From Axinella damicornis (Eukaryota > Porifera > Demospongiae > Axinellida > Axinellidae), in the NCBI GenBank assembly GCA_963931865.1, contig OZ007518.1, forward strand, positions 1,518,888 to 1,582,887: a DNA stretch of 64,000 bases, written 5' to 3'. Each line of letters begins with the position of its first letter. Position 1 is the stretch's first letter. The notes beneath the pieces were generated by a model. It was not told the DNA's origin, did not search any database, and was given only the letters and a program-made list of their open reading frames with translations. The translations under genes were made by a program, and so were the position numbers. Shown here one piece after another: positions 31,101 to 40,700 of this stretch.

Positions 31101-34083
31101 AACACTGAGCATGAGAGTCCTCCCTTTGGGGGAACACTGAACTGAGGGGGTCCTCCCTTTGGGGGAACACTGAACTGAGGGTCCTCCCTTTGGGGGAACA
31201 CTGAACTGAGGGGGCCCTCCCTTTGGGGGAACACTGAACATGAGGGGTCCTCCGTTTGGGGGAACACTGAACGTGAGGGGGTCCTTTAGGGGAACACGGG
31301 TCCTCCCTTTGGGGGACACTGAACTGAGGGTCCTGCCTTTGGGGGAACATGCACTGAACTGAGGGTCCTCCCTTTAGGGGAACACTGAACTGCGGGTCCT
31401 CCCTCATTCAGCCGATATTCACTGCCCTCTGCAGGCTCCTTGCACTCCTACCAGCTGCTGATCTTCCACCCCAGCAAGAGGATGCTCAAGGACAGGATCA
31501 GAATGGAGGACATTGTCACCATCCGTGCAAATCGTGACTGCTACTTCCAAATCTTTCTCTCAAGTGGAAAGATCCTTCAGTTCAAGGCCCAGACGATGGA
31601 GAGCCAGGCCTGCTGGATGGCCATGCTCAAAGTTGGCCTAGGAAGAGGTACAAGGCTGTCTGAATTTTAGTTCTGCACATTGAGTGTGCCTGAGGCCACA
31701 GCTGAATTCCAAGTGGTAATTAATGATCTGAAGGTTACCATTCTTACGGTACATGTCTTTACAATTGATACTGAGATGAATCCCTTCCATCGCTGGTCCG
31801 GGTTTCCGTTATCAATGCAGCTACGGAATCGAAGCTCTGGATAATCCTTAAGTGAATTAAGCCGCACTGTTTTCTGGTAACTTATGTATATACAAAGCCA
31901 GCGCTTTTCAGAAGAAACCTTCCTCATCTTTGGAAGAAACTTTCTGATTGTCATAAGAAGCTTTCCAGCTTTCAGAAGAAGCCTTCCAATTTGTAGCAAT
32001 GCAAATAGCATTCCGAATCTTGGCATCAATGCTTTAAAGATGCGTACCATAATGAATCAACTCTTTACCAACCAATGACAGGGTTTGCTGCCTTGGTCTC
32101 CCTTAAGTTCATGTAGGGGGTTGATATTTAAATTATGCTTTTCTGTTTCATTGAGCAATTTTTCTTATTGTTGGTCAACATTTACATTCTGCATGAGCTT
32201 ATCTGAGTTTGCATAGCTCATACCACATGACAGTGCTGCTTTCAACATTCGCAGGCTGCATATTTCATGTCAGAGTGAACACACCGCTGACCAGCCTTGA
32301 GCATACCCTCCTCTACAGTATCGGGGTAAACCTCCCGGCTCATCGAGTCGGGCAGCTGGATCGTGTCCTTGTGCTCGCATCTCCTGTCAATGACATCAAC
32401 ATCCTGGCGTGGGACATGAACCGTGTCAAGCGCTTCATCGAACTTGACATTGGAATCCGGATGGAACTGTGCCCTGGATGCATCCCACGCGGCCAGAACA
32501 CCACAATCACTTTCATCATAGAAAAGAACTTTATAAGAGATTGCATGAGCTTTCTGTGTCAGGAGGCGCGTATCCCCAACATCCCTCAAACCCAAGAAGG
32601 CTTAATGGTGTACAACATACCCCACCAGTGCGGCTACTGCACTCCGCCCACTATACAGCCCCCGCCGCCACCACCATACGAGCCCCAAACGGCCAAAGGT
32701 GAGAAACCACCTCTAGATGGAGGACGACAGTCGCCTGCCTTGGCACCCCCCAAGCTACCCCCCAAACCGCCTCTAGTGCCTGCCGTTGACTTCAGTGACC
32801 AGTGGTACTGGGACGACAGCTTTAGCAGCGGGTCTGGACCCAGCTCACTAACCCAGAAAGAGAATTGTGAGGAAGATCTGCCCCCGAGATCCATCCCGAG
32901 AAAGAATTATGAGATCTCTATCCCAGCAATGCCCCAGCCCTACCTCAACTTTCAGCCTCATATTTTCAATCGTAAACACTTCGAGGCCCCGTACCAAATC
33001 AGCAGCCGAATCATCATCACGGACTCGGGCGAGGTACAGTTTGAGCGAAGCATCCTTGGCAACGTGCAACGGTCCCACGGAGGCTTCCACATTAACAAGC
33101 AAATGCCACTACCCCCGAGAACACAGGTGAAAACTCAGCTGCCACCACGCACACCTAGTATCCCGCCTTCCGCTGAAGATCATTCTTCATTCACATCCTC
33201 TCCTCCTAAAGTGCCCCACAAGAAGAGTAGGAGATGCCCCCCTCCTCTCCAACGTATGAACAGTGACTCGCAACTTCAAGAAAACTTCAGCTCCAGACTC
33301 ACAAGGCGTTCGAGCGATGTTTCACAAGGTGAGAATGGCGAGTATATCATACCAACTCACGGCAGCACCAGCAGTGAGCCAACACAGCCCACAAGCTCTC
33401 CTTCGTATAATCCCTACGTCAATGGTAGTCATGGCGATTTCAGTGGGGAGGACTCGGGAGTTGATAACACTTCTGAATTGAATGGTCCAACTTCCCCTTC
33501 CGAAAACTATGACGATATCATCTCCGTGAGAGTCACTGCTCGCAAAGTGCAATCGTCACGGAAAGCTCCCGTCCCATCTCCAAGAACCAAGAAGCCTATA
33601 GCTTCTCCAAGGAGAAATCGTTCAAGAAGCAGTGCATCAGAAAGTTGTTACACAAGTCAGAGAGACTCAACGGTATGTGATAGTCCAGTTTGGGTCCAGG
33701 AACATGTGACCGTGTACCCTGAACATGTGACCGTGTTCCCTGAACATGTGACCTTGATCCCTGAGAAGATTGCCACAAGAGGAGATGACCAAGCAGGACT
33801 GTTGGACCAGGATCTGATAACCGACGGTGACTACAAGCACAGACGAGGCAGTGATGAGATGCCTGGCACTACGACCTTTCAGGTCTCTCCCATTCTTAAG
33901 AGACCTAAACCCAAACCGCGATCACGAACAATATTGGGTACATGTGCAGTGCACGTTAACGTCGATATAAAGCATTCTGATTTGAGGGACCCGAAGCATT
34001 TCACTTCCTCTGCAGATGACATCCCCCGAGGTGATCCGAAAATGTCTACACATTATATTAATATGCCAGTGACTGATGTGTAG
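25575..34083 (+). CDS. PH and IRS-type PTB domain docking protein (DOK-like), 5' exon not found
   Basis: Probable membrane-proximal adaptor that binds phosphotyrosine receptors and recruits SH2 proteins. Exons: 25575-25629, 31435-31647 and 32255-34083 (stop TAG), joined by split Gly codons. The first encodes LCWRPRYVELISDPADYP, strand 1-2 of a PH domain; the second completes the PH domain, ending QACWMAMLKVGLGRG with the usual C-terminal Trp helix. The third begins with a PTB domain (ILAWDMNRVKRFIELDIGIR, then TITFIIEKNFIRDCMSFL). The remaining ~460 residues are a disordered Pro-rich tail with PPPPPPYEP, tyrosine motifs GEYIIP, ENYDDII and HYINMP (a YxxM site as bound by PI3-kinase SH2 domains), and a C-terminus VTDV that fits a class I PDZ ligand. 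A 21-bp tandem triplication at 33700-33762 encodes EHVTVYP-type repeats. The start exon must lie left of 25575 and end in phase 0; I could not identify it. DOK family is inferred from domain order. Confidence 0.82.
26525..26700 (+). repeat. ~46-bp tandem repeat, three copies
   Basis: Unit includes CTTCATAGCACTCACTGGTC and TTGTGGTGTGG. Lies in the PH-PTB intron. Confidence 0.8.
27095..27548. mobile_element. TAGCCTCG-family element, right terminus lost
   Basis: Left end TAGCCTCGTTCCCAGGCC and subterminal CTACCCCGTTTTTTCTGTTC match the copy at 54528; the right side stops at GGGGTAGGC. Centre is a long poly(C) at 27366-27421. Confidence 0.7.
28442..28840. mobile_element. Long TAGCCTCG-family element with perfect 9-bp target duplication
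   Basis: 399 bp, ends TAGCCTCGTTCCCAGTCC and complement, ~90-bp terminal arms. CCTACCTGT flanks at 28433-28441 and 28841-28849. The longest copy with both ends. Confidence 0.88.
28936..28984. mobile_element. Related hairpin, GTCTCGTGCCCAGACC termini
   Basis: Short hairpin of a sister family, flanked by GTATTACTRG-type direct repeats. Confidence 0.55.
29030..29232 (+). repeat. ~120-bp direct duplication
   Basis: CAAGAGATGATGACATCATS and TGCACTCCTGGTRCATGGTG recur at 29048-29110 and 29167-29232. Confidence 0.8.
29578..29696. mobile_element. TAGCCTTG-variant MITE with internal expansion
   Basis: Hairpin around CAGCTTTTGTCGCTTG with the right arm extended by a repeated GGGACGAGG block. Confidence 0.6.
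30117..31403 (+). repeat. 30-33 bp minisatellite, about 40 copies
   Basis: Units such as GGTCCTCCCTTTGGGGGAAC plus ACTGAACTGA. A higher-order variant with GGAGGAACACTGAGCATGAG recurs three times (30714, 30966, 31096). It ends 31 bp before the PH exon at 31435. On the minus strand all three frames stay open throughout; this is a repeat effect, not a gene. Confidence 0.93.
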
Positions 34084-34595
34084 TGTTGTGACACACTGTG
34101 TAAGGTATTGTCTATTTATAGCAAGTTGCATAATGTTTCCAATTATACCACTTGCCCCAGTGTGGGTTCATGTAAGTTATTGTTTTGTGGAAACAGATTT
34201 TGTGTTCTGTGAGAGCAATTTTACTGTGAAATGGTACATGTGCAGTCTTGTGCAGTGTTGTAGGGTATAACAGTCGTGTGAATTATAATTATTGTGAACT
34301 TAAGTAACTGGATGTCTACCCCCAATTCCATTCAAGTTATATTTTGTGCATTGTAAAATTTATTTGGTGCACTATAACAGACGTTGAATATACACTCATT
34401 GGAAAATAGCTAGGAAGCCCCATTGAATCGATTGCCAGCAACTCTGTATGCAGGATGTATAGTGCAATATATGGCCAGTTCCAGTGCTCATGCATCTGAT
34501 TATGCTATAGGCAATAACCTCCTTTACATGATTGATGTATTAATTATTGCACGTGCGGGAGCAAGCATGCAGCACGACCAATTTTGATGAGTTAC

Positions 34596-34840
34596 CTTTT
34601 CGTTGGTTCGCGGTTTGGGTTTAGGTCTCTTAAGAATGGAAGAGACCTGAAAGGTCGTAGTGCCAGGCGTCTCGTCACTACGCCTCGTCTGTGCTTGTAG
34701 TCAACGTTGGTTATCAGATCCTTGTCCAACAGTCCCGCTTGGTCATCCCCTCTTGTGGCAATCTTCTCAGGGATCACGGTCACATGATCACCGACTGAAA
34801 CTGGACTATCACTTACCATTTGGTCTCTCTGACATGCACA
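34596..34840 (-). pseudogene. Inverted partial copy of the PH-PTB last exon
   Basis: Minus strand matches 33650-33930 (CDSPVWVQEHVTV region through RPKPKPRS). It keeps IATRGDDQAGLLDKDLI and a single copy of the 21-bp EHVT unit that is triplicated in the gene, and it has an indel after KHRRG that breaks the frame. Confidence 0.85.
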
Positions 34841-34970
34841 CTTTGACTTAATAGTCAAAGTGTGTCTTAAGGCCCAGGCAAGCTAGCATCACTTAATATT
34901 TTAGTCATGAAATGATCTACAAGAAACACAATCTGTCTCCATGGAAACAAATTATTCAACACAAACTACA

Positions 34971-35146
34971 ACTGAACCCCTCAGAACCAGAGTGGTCTAA
35001 CTAGCCCCCCATAAACTGTAAAAATGTGTTTCAGGAGCTGCTGAAATGTCAAGAATTTCAGTCATATGCTCTCCATTTTTGTGCAATTCATACAATTTCC
35101 AGTACTTGATTTTGGGTTAGGCCACTCTGGTTCTGAGGGGTTCAGT
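34971..35146. mobile_element. 176-bp element with 32-bp terminal inverted repeats
   Basis: AACTGAACCCCTCAGAACCA at the left end and its complement at the right, one mismatch over 32 bp. Confidence 0.75.
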
Positions 35147-35260
35147 TACTGCAAGCAGTGCGAACTTCGAAGTAGAATTCAGAATTGTTCTTTCCTGTCT
35201 ATTTATTTGATGATGTACACATCCTTATCCCTGAGACTTGCATGCATTATGGATGAGTGC

Positions 35261-35493
35261 GTAAGGTGGCACATACCCCTTTACGTTAGGTTACCTTTAA
35301 TCGTTGGGGCGCCCCGACGGAGGTATCCTAACGCAAAGGGGTATGTGCCACCTTACTGTTAAAGGTAACCTAATGTAAAGCCACCTTAAGATGGCACATA
35401 CCCCTTTACATTATAGGTTGGTTACCTTTAACCGTCAGGGCGCCCCAACAGTTATAAAAGGTTACCTAACGTAAAGGGGTGTGTGCCACCTTA
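35261..35493. mobile_element. Two adjacent hairpins, TAAGGTGGCACATACCCC family
   Basis: Hairpin 1 (35261-35356) and hairpin 2 (35386-35493) share arms TGGCACATACCCCTTTACRT and a GGGCGCCCC centre. Confidence 0.75.
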
Positions 35494-35578
35494 ATGTACA
35501 ACCTGCAGTGCAGAATATGCCTCATCTATAGCCTCTCCATGCACTGCTTGCACCACAAACTGTACTGACAGGAAACTT

Positions 35579-35709
35579 AACTCTTTACCAACCAATGACG
35601 GCGAATGCTGTCATGAGTTCCCATAAGCCCATAAGAAGTTTATATGGGGAATTTAATACCCACATGCAGGGTTTTGTTTCGCTGTTTCTTATGGTTGGTA
35701 AAGAGTTAC
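35579..35709. mobile_element. MITE with TAACTCTTTACCAACCA termini
   Basis: Perfect 17-bp terminal inverted repeats. Degenerate relatives lie at 32056-32110 and 42887-42996. Confidence 0.7.
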
Positions 35710-36106
35710 GCAGATCAAACTCAGCAGTATCATCTTCTTGGCAGCCCATGCAGTATGTCTATAGCTCCTGGTTTGTTTGCAGGTGTCACTCAATTGCGAT
35801 CGACTGATCATGGTAATCTTTGTAAGGATTTCCCAGCTCAGCTGCAATCATCTGTAATTCAGTGATTGACGCGTGCATTCCAATAGTTGTACAGCACTTG
35901 TCAAAATAACTTACTATCCAGATATCATTCATGCTATGTAGGTAGTCATATCTTACCTTTCTCATGGCTGGTAGGACCACCGGCATCTATTGTGTTCAGT
36001 GAGGGAATAATATTTGTACCCTCACAACCATTTGGCTACCCTGTCTTGACAAAAGTGGGGGAATAGATCATGAAGAAGTAGTCGTACTATGGATTTATAT
36101 AGCTAT

Positions 36107-36137
<31 letters not shown>

Positions 36138-36392
36138 GCTCCCGCCCTCCCCTGGATTGGCCCTTGCTGTATCCCTGTTATAGCTATACCTGCAGTAGAC
36201 TGCTCAACAATTGATCATAGCTCTTTTACGATCCTATCTCACCACAAGTCATAGCTAGCAAGAAGATACTTTCATCCAGGATGGTAGCTGCTGATCATGA
36301 CAGGCCATTGAGCAGAAATGAAATACTGAGCGAAGTTTGGGTTGCACATCATCATACTGCGACAAGGGAACATGGTGAACACTAGATGACAG

Positions 36393-36479
36393 TAGCCTCG
36401 TTCCCAGGCCAACATACCCAGCTTATAGGCCTGTAGTCTGGTCCCCAGACCCAGACTAATAGGCCTGGGAACGAGGCTA
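36393..36479. mobile_element. TAGCCTCG-family MITE with perfect 9-bp target duplication
   Basis: Flanks AGATGACAG at 36384-36392 and 36480-36488. Confidence 0.88.
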
Positions 36480-37114
36480 AGATGACAGTTCATTTCTGTG
36501 TGGATTTGTAAAAATTTGTATGATTGGGTTAGACCATATTAGGTTTATAGACAGTAGTGTTCTGTAGAGAACTTGCCGGGTAAGATATGGCTGTACTCAA
36601 GAGCGCATAAGTAGATCGCCCGCCCGCGACCTACTTATGCGCTCTTGCTGTACTATACATGTACAAGGTTTGCGGATGCACTGACTAGCTATTTGGACTG
36701 TTAGCTATAGTATATACTCTGTGATCTGGGCCGAATTCTGACAGCAATTCTATATCAGGGAAAGGCAAGTTGTCCAGGATGTCTATATAGCTACACCATA
36801 CAAAGTCATAGCTAATTGAAATCCTGTTGGCTATATCGAAGTTGCTATGATTGAAGCTCCTTTCACTGTTTCATATCCACTCTACTTTGCTGCACATCCA
36901 GATCACACACACCATTGCTAGATCCTCGCTTATAGCTAACTGGCTTACTATGGTGGTATATTCAAACATGCCTGCTGTTCTTCATAAATATTGTTAGCTA
37001 CTATGGCTAAATACCTCATCTCAGTGGAGTTCAACTGAAACCTTGGCTTCAGAATTAACCTTAGTAGACCTTGGAACACTACAGACATGGTTTGCATAGC
37101 AATAGCTAGCCAGG

Positions 37115-37215
37115 CATCTGGTCTAGTTCTTCCACTGCTAGCTATAGCTAGCTAAGGTTGCTGGTTCGAGTCCCGCCATATTGCCATAGGAGATTTTCCT
37201 TCGAAATGAAATCAG
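37115..37215 (+). repeat. Degenerate tRNA-derived SINE
   Basis: GGTCTAGTTC (A-box-like) and GGTTCGAGTCC (B box) followed by CGCCATATTGCCATAGGA, related to the downstream part of the SINE at 38947. Confidence 0.5.
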
Positions 37216-37661
37216 TGAAATAACTAGGTGAAGACATGGATGGAGAACAAGCACAGTTGTATGACAACACAATAACAACAACACACACGTCGACTTGCCT
37301 ACAAGCTCACTCTGAGTACTGATGACCTGCACCACTGTGTACGGACATGAAACATAGGTTACGGATCAAGTTGAGTTGACGGACCCTCGAACTTGCATAC
37401 TTGAACTCAGTGCACAGGCCTAATAGACCCTAAGGTTCGTCAACTCAACTTGACCGCAGGTTACTTCCCTCATAGTCGAGGGATAAATGTTTGGAGCACA
37501 TCCTCGAGTAGATGGAAACCTTACGGATCGTTCCAATGTTTGCAGCTATTATTTGTTTTCTAACGACAGGATGCGACTACAACAACAGTTCAGAAGGTCA
37601 ACATAACCACATCCGGTGTGTAGCATTTCTTACATACGTGATGGACGGACTTGCATCGCAG

Positions 37662-37669
37662 TATTTAAA
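37662..37669 (+). promoter_or_regulatory. TATA-like box of bHLH-PAS B
   Basis: TATTTAAA 64 bp before the ATG at 37733. An ACGTG core, the half-site bound by class I bHLH-PAS/ARNT dimers, lies at 37636-37640. Both are short motifs and could be chance. Confidence 0.3.
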
Positions 37670-37732
37670 GTAGTGCCGTTGGAAGGAGTTAGATAATAGA
37701 GAAACAAGACAGATCTTGCTGTATAGTACGCA

Positions 37733-40700
37733 ATGGAAGGAAAGAAGTGAGTCCGTCTAACTTTATTATTCAGCGGTAGAAAATTATTGAAGTTGGTTCA
37801 GGGTCACTGATTTATAGCTGTTTTTCAGTGCATCCTTTATCTATGCATGTAGACCGAAGGGTGACAAGACACGCGTGTTGGCACATTCTCGGCGCCAACG
37901 GGAAAACGATACGTTCACAGGTATCGCCGAGGCTCTGCCAATACAGGAGAACACCAAGGATTTGGATAAAGCGTCGGTGCTCCGTGTGGCGATCCACTTT
38001 CTGAAGCTGAGGGACGTCGTAGCAGAAGGCGACGGACAAGACCAGGCCGAGGAGGAAGATAGTAAGAAATTAGAAGCAGTATACATTACTGCATCTTTAG
38101 AGAGAATATTGCATGAATTGCCCTTGAAGTTGAAAGGATTTGCTAGTACATGTATATATATGGCATACGTCAGCCCGTTCAGATTCTGTAGCACTGGAGC
38201 AACAGTGCTTCTATAGCTACCAGCCTTCTCCTCAACCTTGAAGTGTTGTGTGCATGATTGCATCTAATATTGCAGTCTCTGGTCAGCTGATTGCTTGCTG
38301 AGGAGCAACTATGGAAAGCTCTTACTGCACTGTTCACACGCCACGCACGACAACACAAGCCATCCTTTTAGTGATGGTTGCCGCTGTTATGTCTGCCTCA
38401 GTAAAACAAGACTTCAAATTACGCTGTAAACTGTTTAACTTTATAGCAGTTAGCTGTGAGAAGTATTTAAAAGGCCTCTATTATCAAACTTTACTCTAAG
38501 TGGTGTTGTCCACCTACACTCGCCTTTACTTGGTGTGTTGTGCTTTCTTCCCCCTCAGTTGCCGAAAATGGGCCTTCCATTGGCAACTTTCTGCCAAACT
38601 TTTCCAAAGATGTCTTACAGGTGAGCTAGGGTAGTTTACCCTTTCAATGTGTACTGATTCACTTGATAGTAAACATTTCACTATCACTTTGTGGATGCAG
38701 TGCATATCCTCTTCTTAGACTGTCACAATGCACAGACAATATGCTCGATTGCTTGCAGCACGGAGCAAACTGAAAGTTAACCTTATGGATTTTGCTAGAC
38801 TGATTTATAAGAAAATCAAATTTGATAACCTTAGGAAAGTTAACAATATACGTAAGTTACGTCGAGATCAAGGTACATCTTATGTTATGCTTACAACTGA
38901 CCGCACATGTTAATCTATTTTGAGTGGATCTTGCCTCTCATCTCAGGGGTGACTGTGTGGCCTAGTGGTTAAAGCACTTGACTGTGGTGTGAGAGGCCAC
39001 AGGTTCGAGTCCCACCAGTTGCGCCTAGGAAGGGTTTTTCTCCAGGCTTTCTGGTTTCCCTTCCCAGGAGAGGCTTCAAATAAGCATTAAATTGCTTTCT
39101 GCCAATCCTGCCCATCTGGGGAAATGTTCCTAAAGAAAAAAAAAAAAAAAAAAAATCTCAGTCGATTTCACTTAGCTTCGAACATGTGTATTCCGTGCCA
39201 AGTTTGGCGGCAAAAACTTTCTGTGGGTGGAGCTTTACGGAAATCACACGGCCCGGAATACGCTGGAGTCCGGAAGCTGCGGGCACTTTGCGTGAGTGTC
39301 ATATTTGCAGAACACAGTTTCCGTGAAAATCCACGGAATACGCATGTTCGAAGCGAAGTGAAACCGACACTATGTTGCGATGGGCATTAATGGTATCAAC
39401 GACATTTCAGCAATAATAATATACTTGAGATACCTCAAGAGTTTCCACCAGGCCTCGCTCCCAGGCCCCGTCCCACCTGTTGTCGCTTCCAACAAAACGA
39501 CTGGGGACGAGGCTAGTTTCCACCAACCTCATCCTAAATTGCCCTCCAACTCACACAAGGAGGGAGAACGCTGCAGTCAGTGTGTGGTACCAATCAGCAG
39601 TACAATAGCGTGTTTGCCCACATGATAAGCTGTCAGTTAAATAAACATAGTGTAGTCACATGGATACCCTATTTGGTACCAAAATTTTGTCCTTGCTTAG
39701 CAACCAATTCACTGCCTAGCTACGTCACACGCTCAAATACAGAGACTCCAATGTGGCTCACTAAATCTTCCTACACTATACCTGTAGTCGTTGCCGAGGG
39801 TTCTTCCTTGTGGGATCCTTCGGCATTGCACGAGAGAGTTTGGTGCGATGATGGTCTTGGGTCTGGGGTTGACACTAGTAGGATATAGGTCGTATTGTCA
39901 CTCATGACTAGGAGAGCATAATTATATCTCTTCACCTCATCCTATATTTTACCAGTTACTTACGCCTCCAGGCAATCAGTGAATGTAGCCCTATAGTGTT
40001 TGTGCGCTTGCCAAGCCTCTTAGTTCAAGAGCTTCATTAAGTGACCTAACCTATTTATCAGACAGCAGGAATGCTTTTGATAGAAACCTTACTGGAGAGT
40101 CTGAGTCTCTCAATGCGTTACTGGTCTGGACTACCCTGCATTCGGAGGAACAACATCTGGAATATGATCCCAGGATGAACAACGCTTCAAATTACTGACC
40201 AGACGGTTGGCAAATTCGGGATGGAATGCTTGTTCATTGTGTATGGTGTTAAAGCTTAGCTGCTGCCCGTTGAATGCCTATATAATTGCCAGTAGGAGAA
40301 CAGCATTGCTTCTGTAAATTGCTAAGGGTCGTGTAATTCGATATCAACTGGATCTTGGATGATAATGGTGTTTGGCAAACACCATCATCATCCAAGATCC
40401 AGTTGATATCAAATATTGCTGAGCGCAGTATCATGACTCTCAAGGATTATCAGAGTATTGAGTCTTTTGCCGGATAAGATGCTCCCATTCAAGTCCGTTG
40501 TAAGGGAACTTCACGTTTCTCTTTCCGGTGCTGACCACACATATTGGTTAGCCTTTACTCAGCAAATTAAAATGTTCCAGACGTTCCACAGTGGACCCGA
40601 ATAAGTGACGGCACGGCACGAACACAGAGCAAATTTTGACAATGGCAGTGCCTGTTGTCCTGGCCTGCATCTGTGGGTAGATGTTCCTGTGTTGATGTCT

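Larger units (their letters stand above)
34084..37732. other. Interval between PH-PTB gene and bHLH-PAS B
   Basis: Contains the inverted copy of the PH-PTB tail (34596-34840), three inverted-repeat elements (34971-35146, 35261-35493, 35579-35709), poly(G) at 36110-36138, a MITE at 36393, a GC-rich hairpin at 36598-36646 and a SINE-like segment near 37115. No further gene seen. Confidence 0.6.

Noticed and set aside
29832..31407. Three minus-strand reading frames of 419-495 codons
   Set aside because: They are translations of a 30-33 bp minisatellite in all frames, inside an intron of a plus-strand gene.
39002..39012. Functional tRNA gene
   Set aside because: A and B boxes are present, but the acceptor stem does not close and a SINE body with poly(A) follows.
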